Program-made: the position numbers and the translations under genes
Shown here: piece after piece, positions 23,499 to 35,545 of the stretch
Position numbering within the stretch: position 1 is the first letter of the stretch
Layout of the letters: every line of letters starts with the position of its first letter
Notes under the pieces: generated by a model
Databases searched by the model: none
Seen by the model: the letters and a program-made list of their open reading frames with translations, nothing else
What the model was told of the DNA's origin: nothing
NCBI GenBank assembly: GCA_025331565.1
Contig: JAFREQ010000155.1
Span: 310,001-374,000, forward strand
Source of the DNA: Holacanthus passer
Taxonomy: Eukaryota; Chordata; Actinopteri; Pomacanthidae
Direction of reading: 5' to 3'
DNA length: 64,000 bases

Positions 23499-26370
23499 GT
23501 TTACTGGAGGTTTGCAAGCTCAGGAAAAACGATTTGTAGATGCTGTATTAAAGGGGTTGGATATTCAATCTGTTGCAATGATCAGCTTAATTAAAGTGAG
23601 AGGTGTTAGTTGTCAGCTTGCAAGCTTTTGCAGGAGAAGCCAGTTTGTGTCCAAGTCCACACTGCAAAAAATGAGCACGTTTGCAAGTTTTTTTTTCCAA
23701 AGCAAAACATAATGGTGGATGCTCATGTGCAGTTTGTTACATGAGTTGCTTTCTTGTGTCTTTGTTGTGTGAATAATGGTCCCCTCCTGGTAGATATGTG
23801 TTTCCTGATGTGAACACTTGGTGCAGCAGAGATCAGAGGTTGGGGTCAGGTGTAGCAGCTCCGAGGATGGGCGGTTGATGAAGGTGACACATATTGAACT
23901 CAGTGATCGTCTGATCAGGGTTAAGATGATGCCACTGTACCTCACTGTTTTACTGAGCCTGTGACCCACATTAGGAGGCTGCTGCTGCTGCTGCTGCTGT
24001 GTGGATGTGCAGTCGACAGGGATGCAGGGGGAGGTGGATGAAAGGAAGGTTGGGGGAGAAAAGCCAGAGAACGTAGGAGGAAAGGGAGTGCATGATAGAG
24101 TCTTTCCAGTGAAACCATTAGAGAGACTGGCTCTGGTGTGTGTGTGTGGGGGCTGCTCTCATTCCCAACACATCTGGCTCTGTCAACACACGCTATCACT
24201 GCAGATGAAGTATGAAAGCTTATTTATCACCACATGGAATATCCACAGCACATTTCCCAGTGTTTACGCATATTGATTTTTCAGCCACAAATATTTGGAG
24301 CTGATGCTGTATTGATTGCAGAGGTGAGCTCACAGAGGTGTTCGGGATGATCTGGTAAATGAGTCCTGATGGGCGTGGATGTTAACACACACTGTTGCAT
24401 TGTGGCGGCTAGCGCTCTCGGTTAATTGACACTGACAGCTGTTTTCTTTCTCAGTGCGATGATTCAGGCTGTAATAGTTCACGCTGGGAATCCGGGAACC
24501 TCAGAATAAAACTGTGGTCATGAATTAAAAGCGTGCAGGGATGGGAGCCTGCAGAATGCATCCTGGTTCAATCATTGTTAATGTTTGAGTCCAGTTTTTT
24601 TGATGCATAGAAGGTCAGATAAATGCCAAACGATGACAAGTGTTATAAATGGAAAAGCAAAGTTTAAAAGCTTTTATTTTTATGGCCAGAATTGTAACTG
24701 TAAATAGTTTCATCATATCCACTGTAACGCCTGATGACATGTGGCGAGTGAGATGTGTGACAGAAAGCTGAAAGTCATGGATAAACAGTTCACATAGTTC
24801 AAATGATGACTAAATGCTGGTAATGGATAAATGACGTCTTAAAACAGGACTGCTGACTTTTGCTTTCAGCTCGGAGTGAGATTTGTTCCCGTGGAGGAAG
24901 ATGGAGCAGAACAGACATGATATGTTGTTCAGCGATGAAGGTCTTTGCTCAGCGGGTTAGTTGGTCACTACCACGTTGTTGGGATTGGCTCCACTGGAAC
25001 GCACGTGGCAGTGATTTGTTGTCGCCCACTTTGGGTTCAAACAGATGATCAGTGCGTGCGTGGACAATCTGTGAAAAGTGCTGCCTTTAGCTTGTTTCTG
25101 TCTGAATTTGAAAAAAAAAAAAGAACTACATCAGAGGAAGCGACAATGAAAAGTTGGCGTGAGAAAAGGCTTGTGAGATCTGTTTCATTTTTGTGTTCAT
25201 TCATATATTGTAATGTTCACTTTTATATAATCAAGTGTGTGAAATAACATCCAGTTATTTGTTCCATTGAACACATTAAGTTTATGTGACAGGGCTTCAT
25301 GTGGAGGTACATGAGACCAAAAGGTTGTTTAAAGCTGCAGAACTACAGAAACATATTTTGTATTCACTGTTGCTGTTGACTTTTCTTTACATGCTGTCAT
25401 TTGCTACATATCTGAGTTCATCAGGTCTAATATTGTTGTCCATGCTTAAATATTTGCAAGTGCTTTCACTCACTGCTTGTTCTAATTTTGGGGTGTTTCA
25501 TCTCCTCTTACACGTCAACTTTGAGAGAGAAAATAGATTCAGACTGAAACACACTCTCCAGACAGCAGTGTCCGTTTCATTATCTGTCCCGCGGCCACTT
25601 TTAGCCCGCCGGCAGGATTGTCTGCAATTTCAAACTGTTTTGTTATTTGTGGCCGTTTAAAGCTTCGGTGCTGCTGAGAATTTCTTTTTGATGAGTCGTG
25701 CGTCTCTCTGCGGAGCTTCTATTTCCAGTCGTGTCGACAGTCGGCCACAGAGACATTTCATCGTGGATTAATGACACTCTGATTAGGTCTGCATGTGTTC
25801 TGCAGGCCTCCCAACAGGATAAGCTTCACATGGTCACGGTCATCAGCTCGTGACAAGCTTTGACAGGTTTATAAACACCTGGAATGGAAAGAGAGCGAGT
25901 GCGCGGCGCTCAGATTATTTTAGGATCCTTACATCTAATGCAGTTTCTGCAAGATGTGGCCATCTAACCAGCCTTCCTGCTCACATGTTGTGGAGTTGAA
26001 AGGAGTTTATATGTTTAGATGTTCTGTTTATCTGTAAAATCAACAGTGTGTTTTGTCCTCCCGCCTCCAAAGTCCATCATGCACTGCGGCAACATCTCTG
26101 AGCTTTGTGGTGGAAATAAAGCTGCTTCCTCTTGTAGCTGTTTAGTCATTTTAATCATCACAGTGTTCCCACTTTTCACATTATCCACCTGCACAGAGAG
26201 GGAGGCCCTTTTCTGGGGCTTGTCCAAAGGCCTTCTGGGAAATGTAGGAATTCATTTGAAGTAGAAATGAAGCTGTTTCAGTGAGCAGAGGTTCACTTTA
26301 TCTCAGAGAAACTTAAATTGATGATATCTAGCAGAGCTTCCATGATTGAAGTTGATTCACTCATTAGTGT
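23499..26370. other. Intronic sequence, no exon recognised
   Basis: Contains the GCT repeat at 23978-23998, TG-rich patches near 24136-24149 and an A-run at 25111-25122. Nothing else was recognised on either strand. Confidence 0.4.
23978..23998. repeat. (GCT)7 trinucleotide repeat
   Basis: Seven perfect GCT units in intron sequence, not inside any supported exon. Confidence 0.95.
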
Positions 26371-26374
26371 GAAT

Positions 26375-26628
26375 AATCAATTGTTTTTGTATTTTTTAAG
26401 ATCAGAAATACCAAACCTTCTGGTTTTTCATATCTTGCACTTTTGTCATATATAATTGTGAACTGAATATTTTCAGGTTTTGGATGTTGGTCTGAATAAA
26501 CAAGAAATTCACCTTGGAGATTTTTCCATCTTCTTACATTTTACACGCCGAACCATTTAAAGATCAATCAAGAAAATAATGGACAGATGAATTGATAGTG
26601 AAAAGAATTGTTAGTTGCAGCACTGATA
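26375..26628 (-). repeat. Teleost dispersed repeat (GCTGCAACTAAC type), copy 1
   Basis: On the minus strand this begins AGTGCTGCAACTAACAATTC, then an ATTTTCTTGATTGATCTTTA-like segment. It ends near AATCAATGAGT-like sequence with ATTATTCACACT. This is the order of a widespread fish repeat that starts and ends with GGCTGCAACTAACGATTA-like sequence. At least four other copies lie in this window. Confidence 0.6.
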
Positions 26629-27015
26629 TCTGGTGTAAAAATATCTATAAGGGTGAAATTTTCCTTTAATCTCTGAGCAGCATCCAGTGGGTGTTTTGTC
26701 CTCTGTGTTTAAATCTCATTTTAGAAACACAACACGTTGCGTCGTAGTGAGTGAGGTGATAAATGATGTCACTTATGATTATATAAAAGTTCATGTTGGA
26801 CATTTACAGTAGTTTGTGGTCATATAAGTTGCTAGATTAAAAAATAAATAGCATCATGCAGCAGCAGTATTACTGATGTTCAACATCATTTGTAAGTTGA
26901 AAACAAGCCTGTCATACTATCATGTGTCTTAACTGACTGTTTTAGAAGATCAGATTGAAGAGGGGGAAATATTGTTGTAGTTTTGTGATAAAAATAGTGT
27001 CTGGACATGAAATAG

Positions 27016-27029
27016 CCACCAGAGGGCAG
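27016..27029 (+). promoter_or_regulatory. CTCF-like motif, + orientation
   Basis: CCACCAGAGGGCAG matches the CTCF core consensus (CCASYAGRKGGCRS) at every position. Such motifs also occur in dispersed repeats, so binding is not assured. Confidence 0.45.
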
Positions 27030-28679
27030 TGTGGTACTATAATACATGTGAGGGAGCCTTGTCTTGTTAGTTTGCTTTTTAAAAGTGTGTTATTTTGAAG
27101 CACTGACTTGGACACAGTCTATTAAAATACATTATACATAGTTACAGGAGATGTTTTCTTGCCAGGAGCAGATTGACTGCATTGTTTATTTTGCACTGTT
27201 GTTCCACTGCTTTAATCCTTTACTGTCTCTTCTTTGGTTGAGCTTGATCAACCATTTGTAACAGTCTGTCCACGATATTATGCACCGGTCACACTACTTC
27301 TTCTGTAAAGATTGTAGTTTGGGTACTTTTTAATGAACCTAGGATTCCCATTGCTCTCAGATCAATGCAGAGCTGAACTTATTTTTGACTCTGTGGTTCC
27401 CGCTGCTCCGTTCCTTTTGTCCTGTCTCCGTCACAGCAGGCTCGTTTGATTATCTGGGCCCTTGACAGCCCCGCGGTCCTGTGTGCGCACACTAAATCCC
27501 AATTAGCTTCCCCCCAGTTTCAGAACCATTTGCAACTTTGCTAATCTCTGCATCTGCAAAGCCCATAAAACCCCCCAATTCTTCTGGTTGTAGTTTCATA
27601 ATGAGAATATGAAAGTTTAATTTGTGTGACTCAGTTGAGACAGAAAAAAAAGAGAACACAACTAAACTGATGGTCCCCTGCAATGAATATGTATTAACTG
27701 CTGCTGCCCAAATATAAATTGATCACTTGACTAAATCTGTCATTTGAATGTATTGGACTTTTGTCCTGACAAATAATTGGAAATTCCTTGAGGCTTATTT
27801 GTCTATCTCATTACGACATGGATTTTTGTTCTGTGTGTTTTTAAACTAAAACTCATTTGTTGCTGCAGCTATCGAGTTAACATCAGAATACAAATAAGCG
27901 CGGCACCCAGTTATTCACAGCGCACTAGTGCTAAATGGATGTTTCAAGTTGCATAGGAGCTAAGCTGAAAAGTATTTGGATTGAGGGTAGACTTCTTAAT
28001 TACCGTGGCTTTGTTGGCCAACAGCAGGGCAGACACCAGCTCGAATGTGCCAAGTATTGATCCCTGCTCTCATTACACCTCGGGCCCATTGTAATGCACG
28101 GTTATCACTCCAACTCCCTCACTGGAGTCTATGGAAATGATCATTGATTTTTTTTTTCTTTTTTGCACCCTTGGTAAAATGGCAGGTAGATGTTTATCTC
28201 AATCATCTTTACGCTTTGAATTTCTGTACTCGAGACCCTCTCCCGCTCATTAACACCAGTAATCTTTGTCTCCTCCTGATGACCCTCGAGGATGGGGCCC
28301 GGGTCAAAATGAACCCTGCTGTAGCCTTAGCAGTGTTGAATCTTTGCTTTTGAAGTTGCTCTTTCATGCTGATCTCCAAAACATAAAAGCTGCTCTCTGG
28401 TAGCGATGTGATCAAGACCGTCTGGAGTCCGTGTCTGATAAAACAAATACACCTTGTGCTTCTCTCTGAATTTGTATTGGAACTTGTTTAGAGTGTACAC
28501 AATGAAATTACATTTGGAGCCACATCGGAGAGCTCTACCCCTGCGAAATGAATAATGCATCGCACAGAGAGAATAGATTTTCTCGCTTTTAACACCAGTA
28601 GGTGAAGTGGTTTTTCTTAAATGTGTTGCAGATTGTTAATTCTGCTGTTGTGGCATTTCTGTTTGTGTGTGCACTGAAT

Positions 28680-29060
28680 CATCCGCTGCCGCTGCCGCGC
28701 TCCCCTGCCTGAGCTCGCACCGCACAGAGGAAATTCTTGAGAAAACAGGAGCTTTATTACAGTATGTTAGTCTGGGAAAAACATGCAAACATAACATGAC
28801 GCCTACATGAACGCACGCTCAAAGTGGGAACGCCGTGTTGGTGTTGCTTGGCTGCAGCAACTCGACCGCGGCTCCGTGTTTTCCTGGGGATGACTGACAC
28901 CACGGGGAGTGTAATTGCATGAGTCACCGAGACCTTCGTGGCCCTTTGAGTGAGTGCTTGGCTCGGCAAAATGCTCGGGTCATGACAGCCCATCTGGTGG
29001 CGTATCACAAGCAGTCAACAAGGCCCTACGAGACAAATGGCGCCACAACAGTAAACAGCC
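28680..29060. other. CpG-richer single-copy segment
   Basis: Higher GC and CpG content than the flanks, starting with CCGCTGCCGCTGCCGCGCTC. No ATG-plus-donor exon structure and no known repeat were found. It may be an intronic regulatory element; only conservation could tell. Confidence 0.3.
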
Positions 29061-29334
29061 GCCGCTGGTCGGAGAGAGACACTTGAGCCATATCTAAAAT
29101 CACAAGCATATCCACTATGTGCCCCCAGAGGCATCACACCCATCAAACCAGATTGAACTTGCTGCATCTGAAGAATCTGATGCTGTCAGAGCCTGTCGGA
29201 CGGATTTTACCACTTCTTGTATCACTTTTATGGACCTACGATGCAAATGAGTCTTTCTTAACAAAGAGGAATTTCACTGAAATCTCGCAGTGTGCTGACG
29301 AGCAGGAGCTGAGGGCTGCAGGTCAGGTTTGAGT

Positions 29335-29348
29335 TTGCCCTCTGCTGG
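29335..29348 (-). promoter_or_regulatory. CTCF-like motif, - orientation
   Basis: On the minus strand CCAGCAGAGGGCAA matches the CTCF core at 13 of 14 positions. It faces the + site 2.3 kb upstream, giving a convergent pair. Confidence 0.4.
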
Positions 29349-32300
29349 ATGAAAGAGTTCATGATCTCCAGTGTGAGAGCTACAAGTCTCACTCAGCAAA
29401 GCCAGTTGGTGCATAATGAGGCATCTGAAATGGTGAAACCATTAAATGAATTGGTTCTTAATGGTGAGACTGAAACGGTTTGCATTGTGAAGAGTTTAGT
29501 TTTAGGGCTGTGGAGCGTCTTTGTGTTGTTTTTAGAAAGATTGCACGGACTGTTTGAGCAAACTGTTTATAGGCTGCAGTTTGCTTCACACGGTGACAGT
29601 CGAGCATCACTTTCCTGCCTAAGAGAGACACAGTGGGACTTTCCAGCTCATCATGTAACACAGCAGGACCTCGGTTACTCTATAAATAAACCATAATTTT
29701 ATTCATTCTGCCATTGCTTTAACTTTTACATGAAAGGGAATACGAAAATAAAGATCCTTTGTGTTGTTGTTGTGTTGTCGGCATGTTTGATGTTGAAACA
29801 TACACTTGCACTGGAAATTCAGATGAAAAACGTCCACTTTCTGCTTCTCCAGTCACACTGTTTATCCTTTTCTCTGCTAAACCCACGCACGAGCGCTCAG
29901 GGCGAACCTATGTGTCGAATGGCCTTGGTAACATATCCAGAGAGATGTATACAAATATACGTCTTCACGGGTCTGTTCTGCCTGTGTTCTCCAGGCACCG
30001 GACGTTTTTTTTCAACGGCATTGTTTTAGAAAAAATGAAATATAAACTGAGCAAGATCCATAGACTCACAAAAACACATGGTCACTTGTGAAATTTGATC
30101 AGCTCTGCTAAAATAGTTGATGATGATTAGTAAATTAATTGTCATTTAGTCTTTTTTTTCCTGCAAACTTCTGAATGGAAAATGTTGGATCTCGCCTCAC
30201 TGCAGTGGATATTTCATTTGCAGGAACACAAACGACTTGAAGAATATGATACATAATGACTCGTTAAAAGTGACAGTTATGCAGCGTGACAGGCTTTTGA
30301 GACAATTACTCAGTCGCGTGTCACTTTTTCGACGCATCAACATGTCAACACGTCAGCTGTCAATGAGAACGAGCGCTGAATGTATTATTCCTGGAAACCG
30401 ATCGGCGTTCTCTTCTGCATTTCGGGCCTCGGCTCATTTATCTGGGTGCATCCGAGGCATCAAGCTTAAAGACAAATATCTTATAAAGCTGGAGAGTTTT
30501 TCAGATCTTTTCTTCAAAATATTTCCATAGTTTGACTGTGACAGTAATGTTTGATGCAAAGTATAGTAGATCTTGGTTGACAGTCGGTGGTGTAACATTA
30601 TTGATATGTCATAGAAGATGTTCATACATGTTGTTTTGGAGTGCATTAACATTCAACCTGTTTTGTCATGTAGGAAACAGGATTTGTTAAACAACTTGCA
30701 GGAAATTAACAGTAGCGATAGAAGCATTTTCTGATTCAAACCTTGAAGCCCTGCATTCAGCTGAAGCCCATTTGGATCGACTATCTTAAAGACAACTCTT
30801 TAAGCTCACAGAGTCGATGCCAAATTCAGTGTCAGTGGACCAACTGCAGAATAAGTTTGCCCTGGATAACATCAGCAGCTTGTGTTGTGTTGTGGATATT
30901 GGCCATCCAAAATAATTGGAACAGAACAATGTAAATTCTGCAGTATGCGTGGGAGGATTTTCCCTTTTAACGCTAAGGTTTGGCAGTCGACTCACGGCAC
31001 TTCTGCCCGTCATCCCGGTGGGATCCAGAACTGCGCCCACAGCTTATTAAACAAATGCACAGTGAGCCTTTCCAGACCACAGCGAGTGAAGTCGAATGCT
31101 GGCTGCGTGAGGCTGCGGATGGTAAATACATATGTCCAGTTACTTGGTCATGTTTTGGTTTTTTTTTTTTTTTTCGACTTTTCTGCCAAAATGTTTGTTT
31201 TTAAGTTCAAATTAATCAGCCTGACTTATGAAAAAGAAAATCCATAAAGCTTATCAGCTGTGACATTTGAAGACGAATCGGTGTTATTTAATTTTGTTAT
31301 TAGCTGATTTATTGTTATTGATCAGCGTGACTTTTACAGTCTTCTCATATAGAGAAAATGGAGCCGTTTGATTTAATTCCAGCGCAGCTATTTCTGCACT
31401 TTAATATGAAGTTTTCTGAAAACCCCGAGCGTCTTCTTCAAGAACCGCAAGGGCTTTTTGCAAGGCCGGAAAAACCTTTCCACATAGACCCATTATATGG
31501 AGCCATTTTTGGTGATGCCATAATTCCTCTTCTTCATTATAATCCTAAGTATATTCCAGGGAATATCTAGGTCTTTGAAATCCTTTTTTTTTCTATCCCT
31601 CTCTGAGCAGTAAGCTCTTGAAGACTGTGTTTGCTCCTGCTCGTCCACGCGTGTCTCTGCACCCTGACTCACGCCGAGCGACAAAGAAACCTTCGGGTCA
31701 GATCCTTTTAATTAGAATCACATCACTTGATTTCAGGTGAAAGCGCCTCAGCTTCGTGCATGCTTCGAATGTGAGCAGTTAAACCTCAGCACACTCGCAA
31801 GGTTTGTTACACAATCAAGGAGTTTTTGTTTTGCTCCTTTTTGTGCTTTTAAGAATGAAATGTTTCCCTTTTTTAGTCCAGTTTAAAATTCACAACATTT
31901 GAAGGTGTTGTGATGTGTCACCTTTTTATAAGATAAACTATCAATGTGTGTTGTGTTAAAAAAGAGTTTGTGTCACTATATGCTTTTAAATTGCCAATTT
32001 AGCAGCGAAGGGATTTTCATTACCGCCCTTAAAAGTGAATTTAAACTTTTTTATATGTGCGGCACATAATCATTTGAACTCAGGCGGTCATTTAGCCCTA
32101 TTTGGCCTGATTGCATGACACTCCGCTGGCTCGGCCGTGACTTCTACATATTGTTTTCCGAGCTCTGTCCTTGTCTCACCGCGCTTCCAATCTGCAGCCT
32201 TTATTGAAATGTATAGCACGGCCCTGCCACGGCCCATTTTCATATAACTGGCCGAAACGATTTTATTGACTTATTGCAAAAAGCTGGTGTATAACCGATT

Positions 32301-33470
32301 GCACAAGCTTCATCCGTCCCCGCGTCCCTGGCAGTTAAAAAGAGATGATTTGTCGTGTTAACTCCCATGGCGCTCTACATTGCCCTAAAACAAGATGCTG
32401 TTCCCCTTGACAATGAACACTCGCCGCCTGAACATAAACAACAGTTTTATTGTGCTCCAGCCCGTGAGCCTCCAAATCAATGCTTTGTAAATCATCCTCG
32501 GGAGGCATGCAAACACAGATTCAGCCCGTGCAGCCAAAATATCTGCGCACACACTGGCACATTAATACAGATGGTTAAAGAGCAAAGGGCCAATGCTGTG
32601 TACTGTCAGCCAGTGATAATGAGTGGGTTTGTGGCAAAATGGCAGAGAATGAGACAGATGAAGGGATCATCAGGCATCGTTTCAACTTAATTCAAAACTT
32701 GAGCCGTCATTAAAGTTGAACAAAAGCATAATACTTTCTGATATTTCACAACTGCTGAACCTCACCTCGCTGCCTGTTTGTATTAGTTTCACCTAATGGG
32801 TTTTGTGCCTCCAGAGACGTTGCCATCTAAAATGAGCAGCAAGCTGTATACAACAGCGGAAAGTGGGACAGATGCGCAGGTGCAGCAGACGTGTCCTTTA
32901 GGCTAACCTGGTTTAGTGTATAGTGGCAGACCTGCATACAAGTGTGCAGTCTGTTGCAGGCTGTTCCTCAGAAAGCCGGGGCCTCAGGGATTAATGTGTA
33001 GCATCATTAACTCTCGTCTTAATGATAAAGCTAATATGTGTCTTCATGACTGTTGCACCAGAACTTAAAGTTAAAGGCTGCTCATTAAGATTTTCATTAC
33101 GTCAAACGTCTTCTTTGATGCTATTTATGGATGATATTTTTTTTCAGCATTAGCCCCTCTCTGTGTTTGTGATCTGCAGTTGCTACTTAATTTATTAGTG
33201 TTCATTGTTAGTGTTGTTGTCCGACATGCTGGTTGTAATGAAGAAGACAAAAGATGGAGCGTGCATTAATTCATGTCTTGCAGAAGACGACATTTGATGT
33301 CAAAAAAATATTGATGACTGTCATGGTTAAGTTTCTTTATTAACACAACTTGATGTGCTGAATCTTCTCAGCTCAAAGTTTATTTGGGTTCAGTGTAGAA
33401 AGTAGCTCAAGGCTTGTTTACTGTTGCGGTCGACTTGTCCATTTTCATTCTGAACGGAAATCTGGGACTT

Positions 33471-33605
33471 TGAAGGAATAGTTCGCCGTTATGGGAAATA
33501 TGCTTGTCTGCTTTCTTGTCTGTAACACAAAGCTGGTTCCACCAACCAGCAGGTCTGACCAATTAATATGCTTTTCAAATTTTTTATATGTACGAAAAAC
33601 TGAAG
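33471..33605 (+). repeat. Teleost dispersed repeat (GACATTTTGGGAAAT type), copy 1
   Basis: GAAGGAATAGTTCGCCGTTA, TGGGAAATATGCTTGTCTGC and TTTCTTGTCTGTAACACAAA follow a common fish repeat (aaggaatagttcgacatttt, gggaaatacgcttattcgct, ttcttgccgagagtt). The copy is short; related copies lie at 43175 and 48345. Confidence 0.6.
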
Positions 33606-35370
33606 TGTAAAACTGACACATTGTGGCTTTAAGAGACTTTGAGACTATCTCTCGGCCGGGCGCAGTAATTTCCTGCTGTCTGTTGACTATGTTGAAAAAT
33701 GAAAGGCCTTGGATGTTGCTGTCATCCATCACTCTGATATTGACCCTACACACAGACATTTGCAGCTGAAATGCACTGAAACCTGCAGGTCAGAGTTATA
33801 AACCATCACTGAGCACCTGAAATCACGCAAAGAGGAAACGCTTGATTGTATTTGGTGGCTCTCGTTCGCAGACTCCTCAGTGCAGTAAAAGAGGTTAGTG
33901 GTGTTTGAGTCTGTTCAGTGTTTCCCACTGAATGACAGTGTAATTGTGTTGAGGATGGGCTGGTGGCCACACTTAGTGATTACTCACAAACTGCTTTAAT
34001 CCCTTCTGCCACCCACACACACACACCTACCACACCTTTAGTCTGCACTGCACACACTCCGGCCTGCCCCGCCCAGTATGTGTCTGCTCTGTTCTTCATC
34101 AGCAGTATGTTTTAGAAAGTCACCCAAAAAAAACACAACTCACGTTTTGGATTTTTTGGATCAGGTGAGTCGTGTGTGGAGGAGGCGTGTTGTTAATGAC
34201 GTACTTATTTGAAATGATCGAAACTGACGTTGTACTGAATGACATCACCACCAACCAGGTGCACTCACAAGCTTTTACAGAACAACAGCATAAGCACGTC
34301 TGCATTGAACAGGAGCAGTCGCACCACAATCACTGCATCTGTCTTGTTTTATCTCGGACGTCGTTAAAGGGTTGACGTCATCGGGAGCTGCTTCCTGTTT
34401 CTCACTCTGTGCTGCCTGTCTGCTGTAAAGAGTGTAGCACAATGAAATAAATGATAGAGCATAATATGAAACAAATGATATTTTTCTATCATCCAACAAT
34501 CTTCATATTGCTTCCCTTAAGTCCAGTCAAATCCAGTTTCATGTCTATATTATTTCTGCACACACACGTCACACATCTGCTGCACATCCCATTCACAATA
34601 GCGTCCTTTGCATGTACTGTATGGATCCAGTTTTACAGTGTTATTTACCAGACATTTTCCAATTTTCCTGGTGTGTACACACAAGGCGGTGTGTGAAATG
34701 TGACACTAATTTGCATGCTGACAACGATTTCTGGTGAGATTACACCCAGCTGATTGATGGCCACGCTGTTGCCCCAGAAACCACCTTGGGCGATGTGATA
34801 TGACTCTCCCGTTATCAGACACTAAAGCATATTCCTGTAGTTAATCTTCCCAAATGGGCGTTCACAGAAGATATCTGGCATCCACGGGCCTTGACTGGTA
34901 ATGAAAGACAGCCTTTTTCAGTAGCACGTCTGAATGCAGCTCATTTCAAAGCAGCAAAAATTACAAAGAGGATGACAGGAAGGGCGCTTTGCTGGCGTGT
35001 TTCATTATTCACTGATGTTATTTAAAAAGTTCCCTGTAAGATCTTACTACTCTACAGCTATATGATAGGAAATTAGAGTTGTTTTGTTTAAGTGAATTAA
35101 ATCTATTTATAAATCATAATGTCAGGCAGTGAAGATGGGAGGTGGGATCTGGTGCAATGCAAGAGAGGCATCGTGGAAGGACAGAATGCATAACGGCTTC
35201 AGGCAGGCAGAGGTGTTACAGACGATGACACCGATTTCATTTCGTAATGACCCCACAAGAAGCTGGACTGAAACATAAAAAGATATATAACAGAAGAAAC
35301 ACTAAGTGCATGGACACACCTTCACACAGGTTTAGGGAGATCCCACCCTCTGTTGGGTTAGGGACCTGTT
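33606..35370. other. Intronic sequence, no gene
   Basis: Contains CA patches near 34016-34024, an octamer at 34709-34716 and a good isolated donor-like TCAGGTGAGT at 34162-34171 without a usable upstream start codon. Around 34741-34990 the sequence has a mixed, non-repetitive texture that could be a conserved element. Confidence 0.35.
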
Positions 35371-35373
35371 TGT

Positions 35374-35545
35374 TTTTGTCCCCGACCTCGACCCTATCCA
35401 ACACCTTTGGGAGGGAGTGGACTCTATCACCCAACCTCATCGATGCTCTTGTTGCCAAATGGGATCAAATCCTGCACCCAGCTTCCCTGTCGTATCATCA
35501 GCTTAATGGTTTTGGAATGAGATGTCCGACAATCACACATGTTGG
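35374..35545 (+). mobile_element. Tc1-like transposase C-terminal remnant, second family
   Basis: The nucleotide order CTATCCAACACCTTTGGGAG, then ATCGATGCTCTTGTTGCCAA, ATGGGATCAAATCCTGCACC and GGTTTTGGAATGAGATGTCC follows the end of a fish Tc1-like element (the PIEHLWDEL... region and its 3'UTR). In protein it reads DALVAKWDQI, near the expected DALVAEWKQI. The catalytic part and left end are missing. It is a different family from the remnant at 22105. Confidence 0.75.

Larger units (their letters stand above)
26629..33470. other. Long intronic stretch without genes
   Basis: No exon or clear mobile element. Noted: CTCF-like sites at 27016-27029 and 29335-29348, a CpG-richer segment at about 28680-29060, an octamer at 29241-29248 and a T16 run at 31159-31174. 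The open frames here (for example 30882-31247, 32355-32690) lack family resemblance and splice-bounded form. Confidence 0.4.

Noticed and set aside
23335..23712. 125-codon frame with DQILEQLV repeats as an independent gene
   Set aside because: It begins at TTG, lies just inside the intron after the MNQTA exon, and is the translation of a minisatellite. It is kept only as a finding on frame openness.
34140..34175. Strong donor-like TCAG/GTGAGT
   Set aside because: The upstream ATG frames hit stops before the donor and nothing resembles an exon. It is an isolated chance donor.
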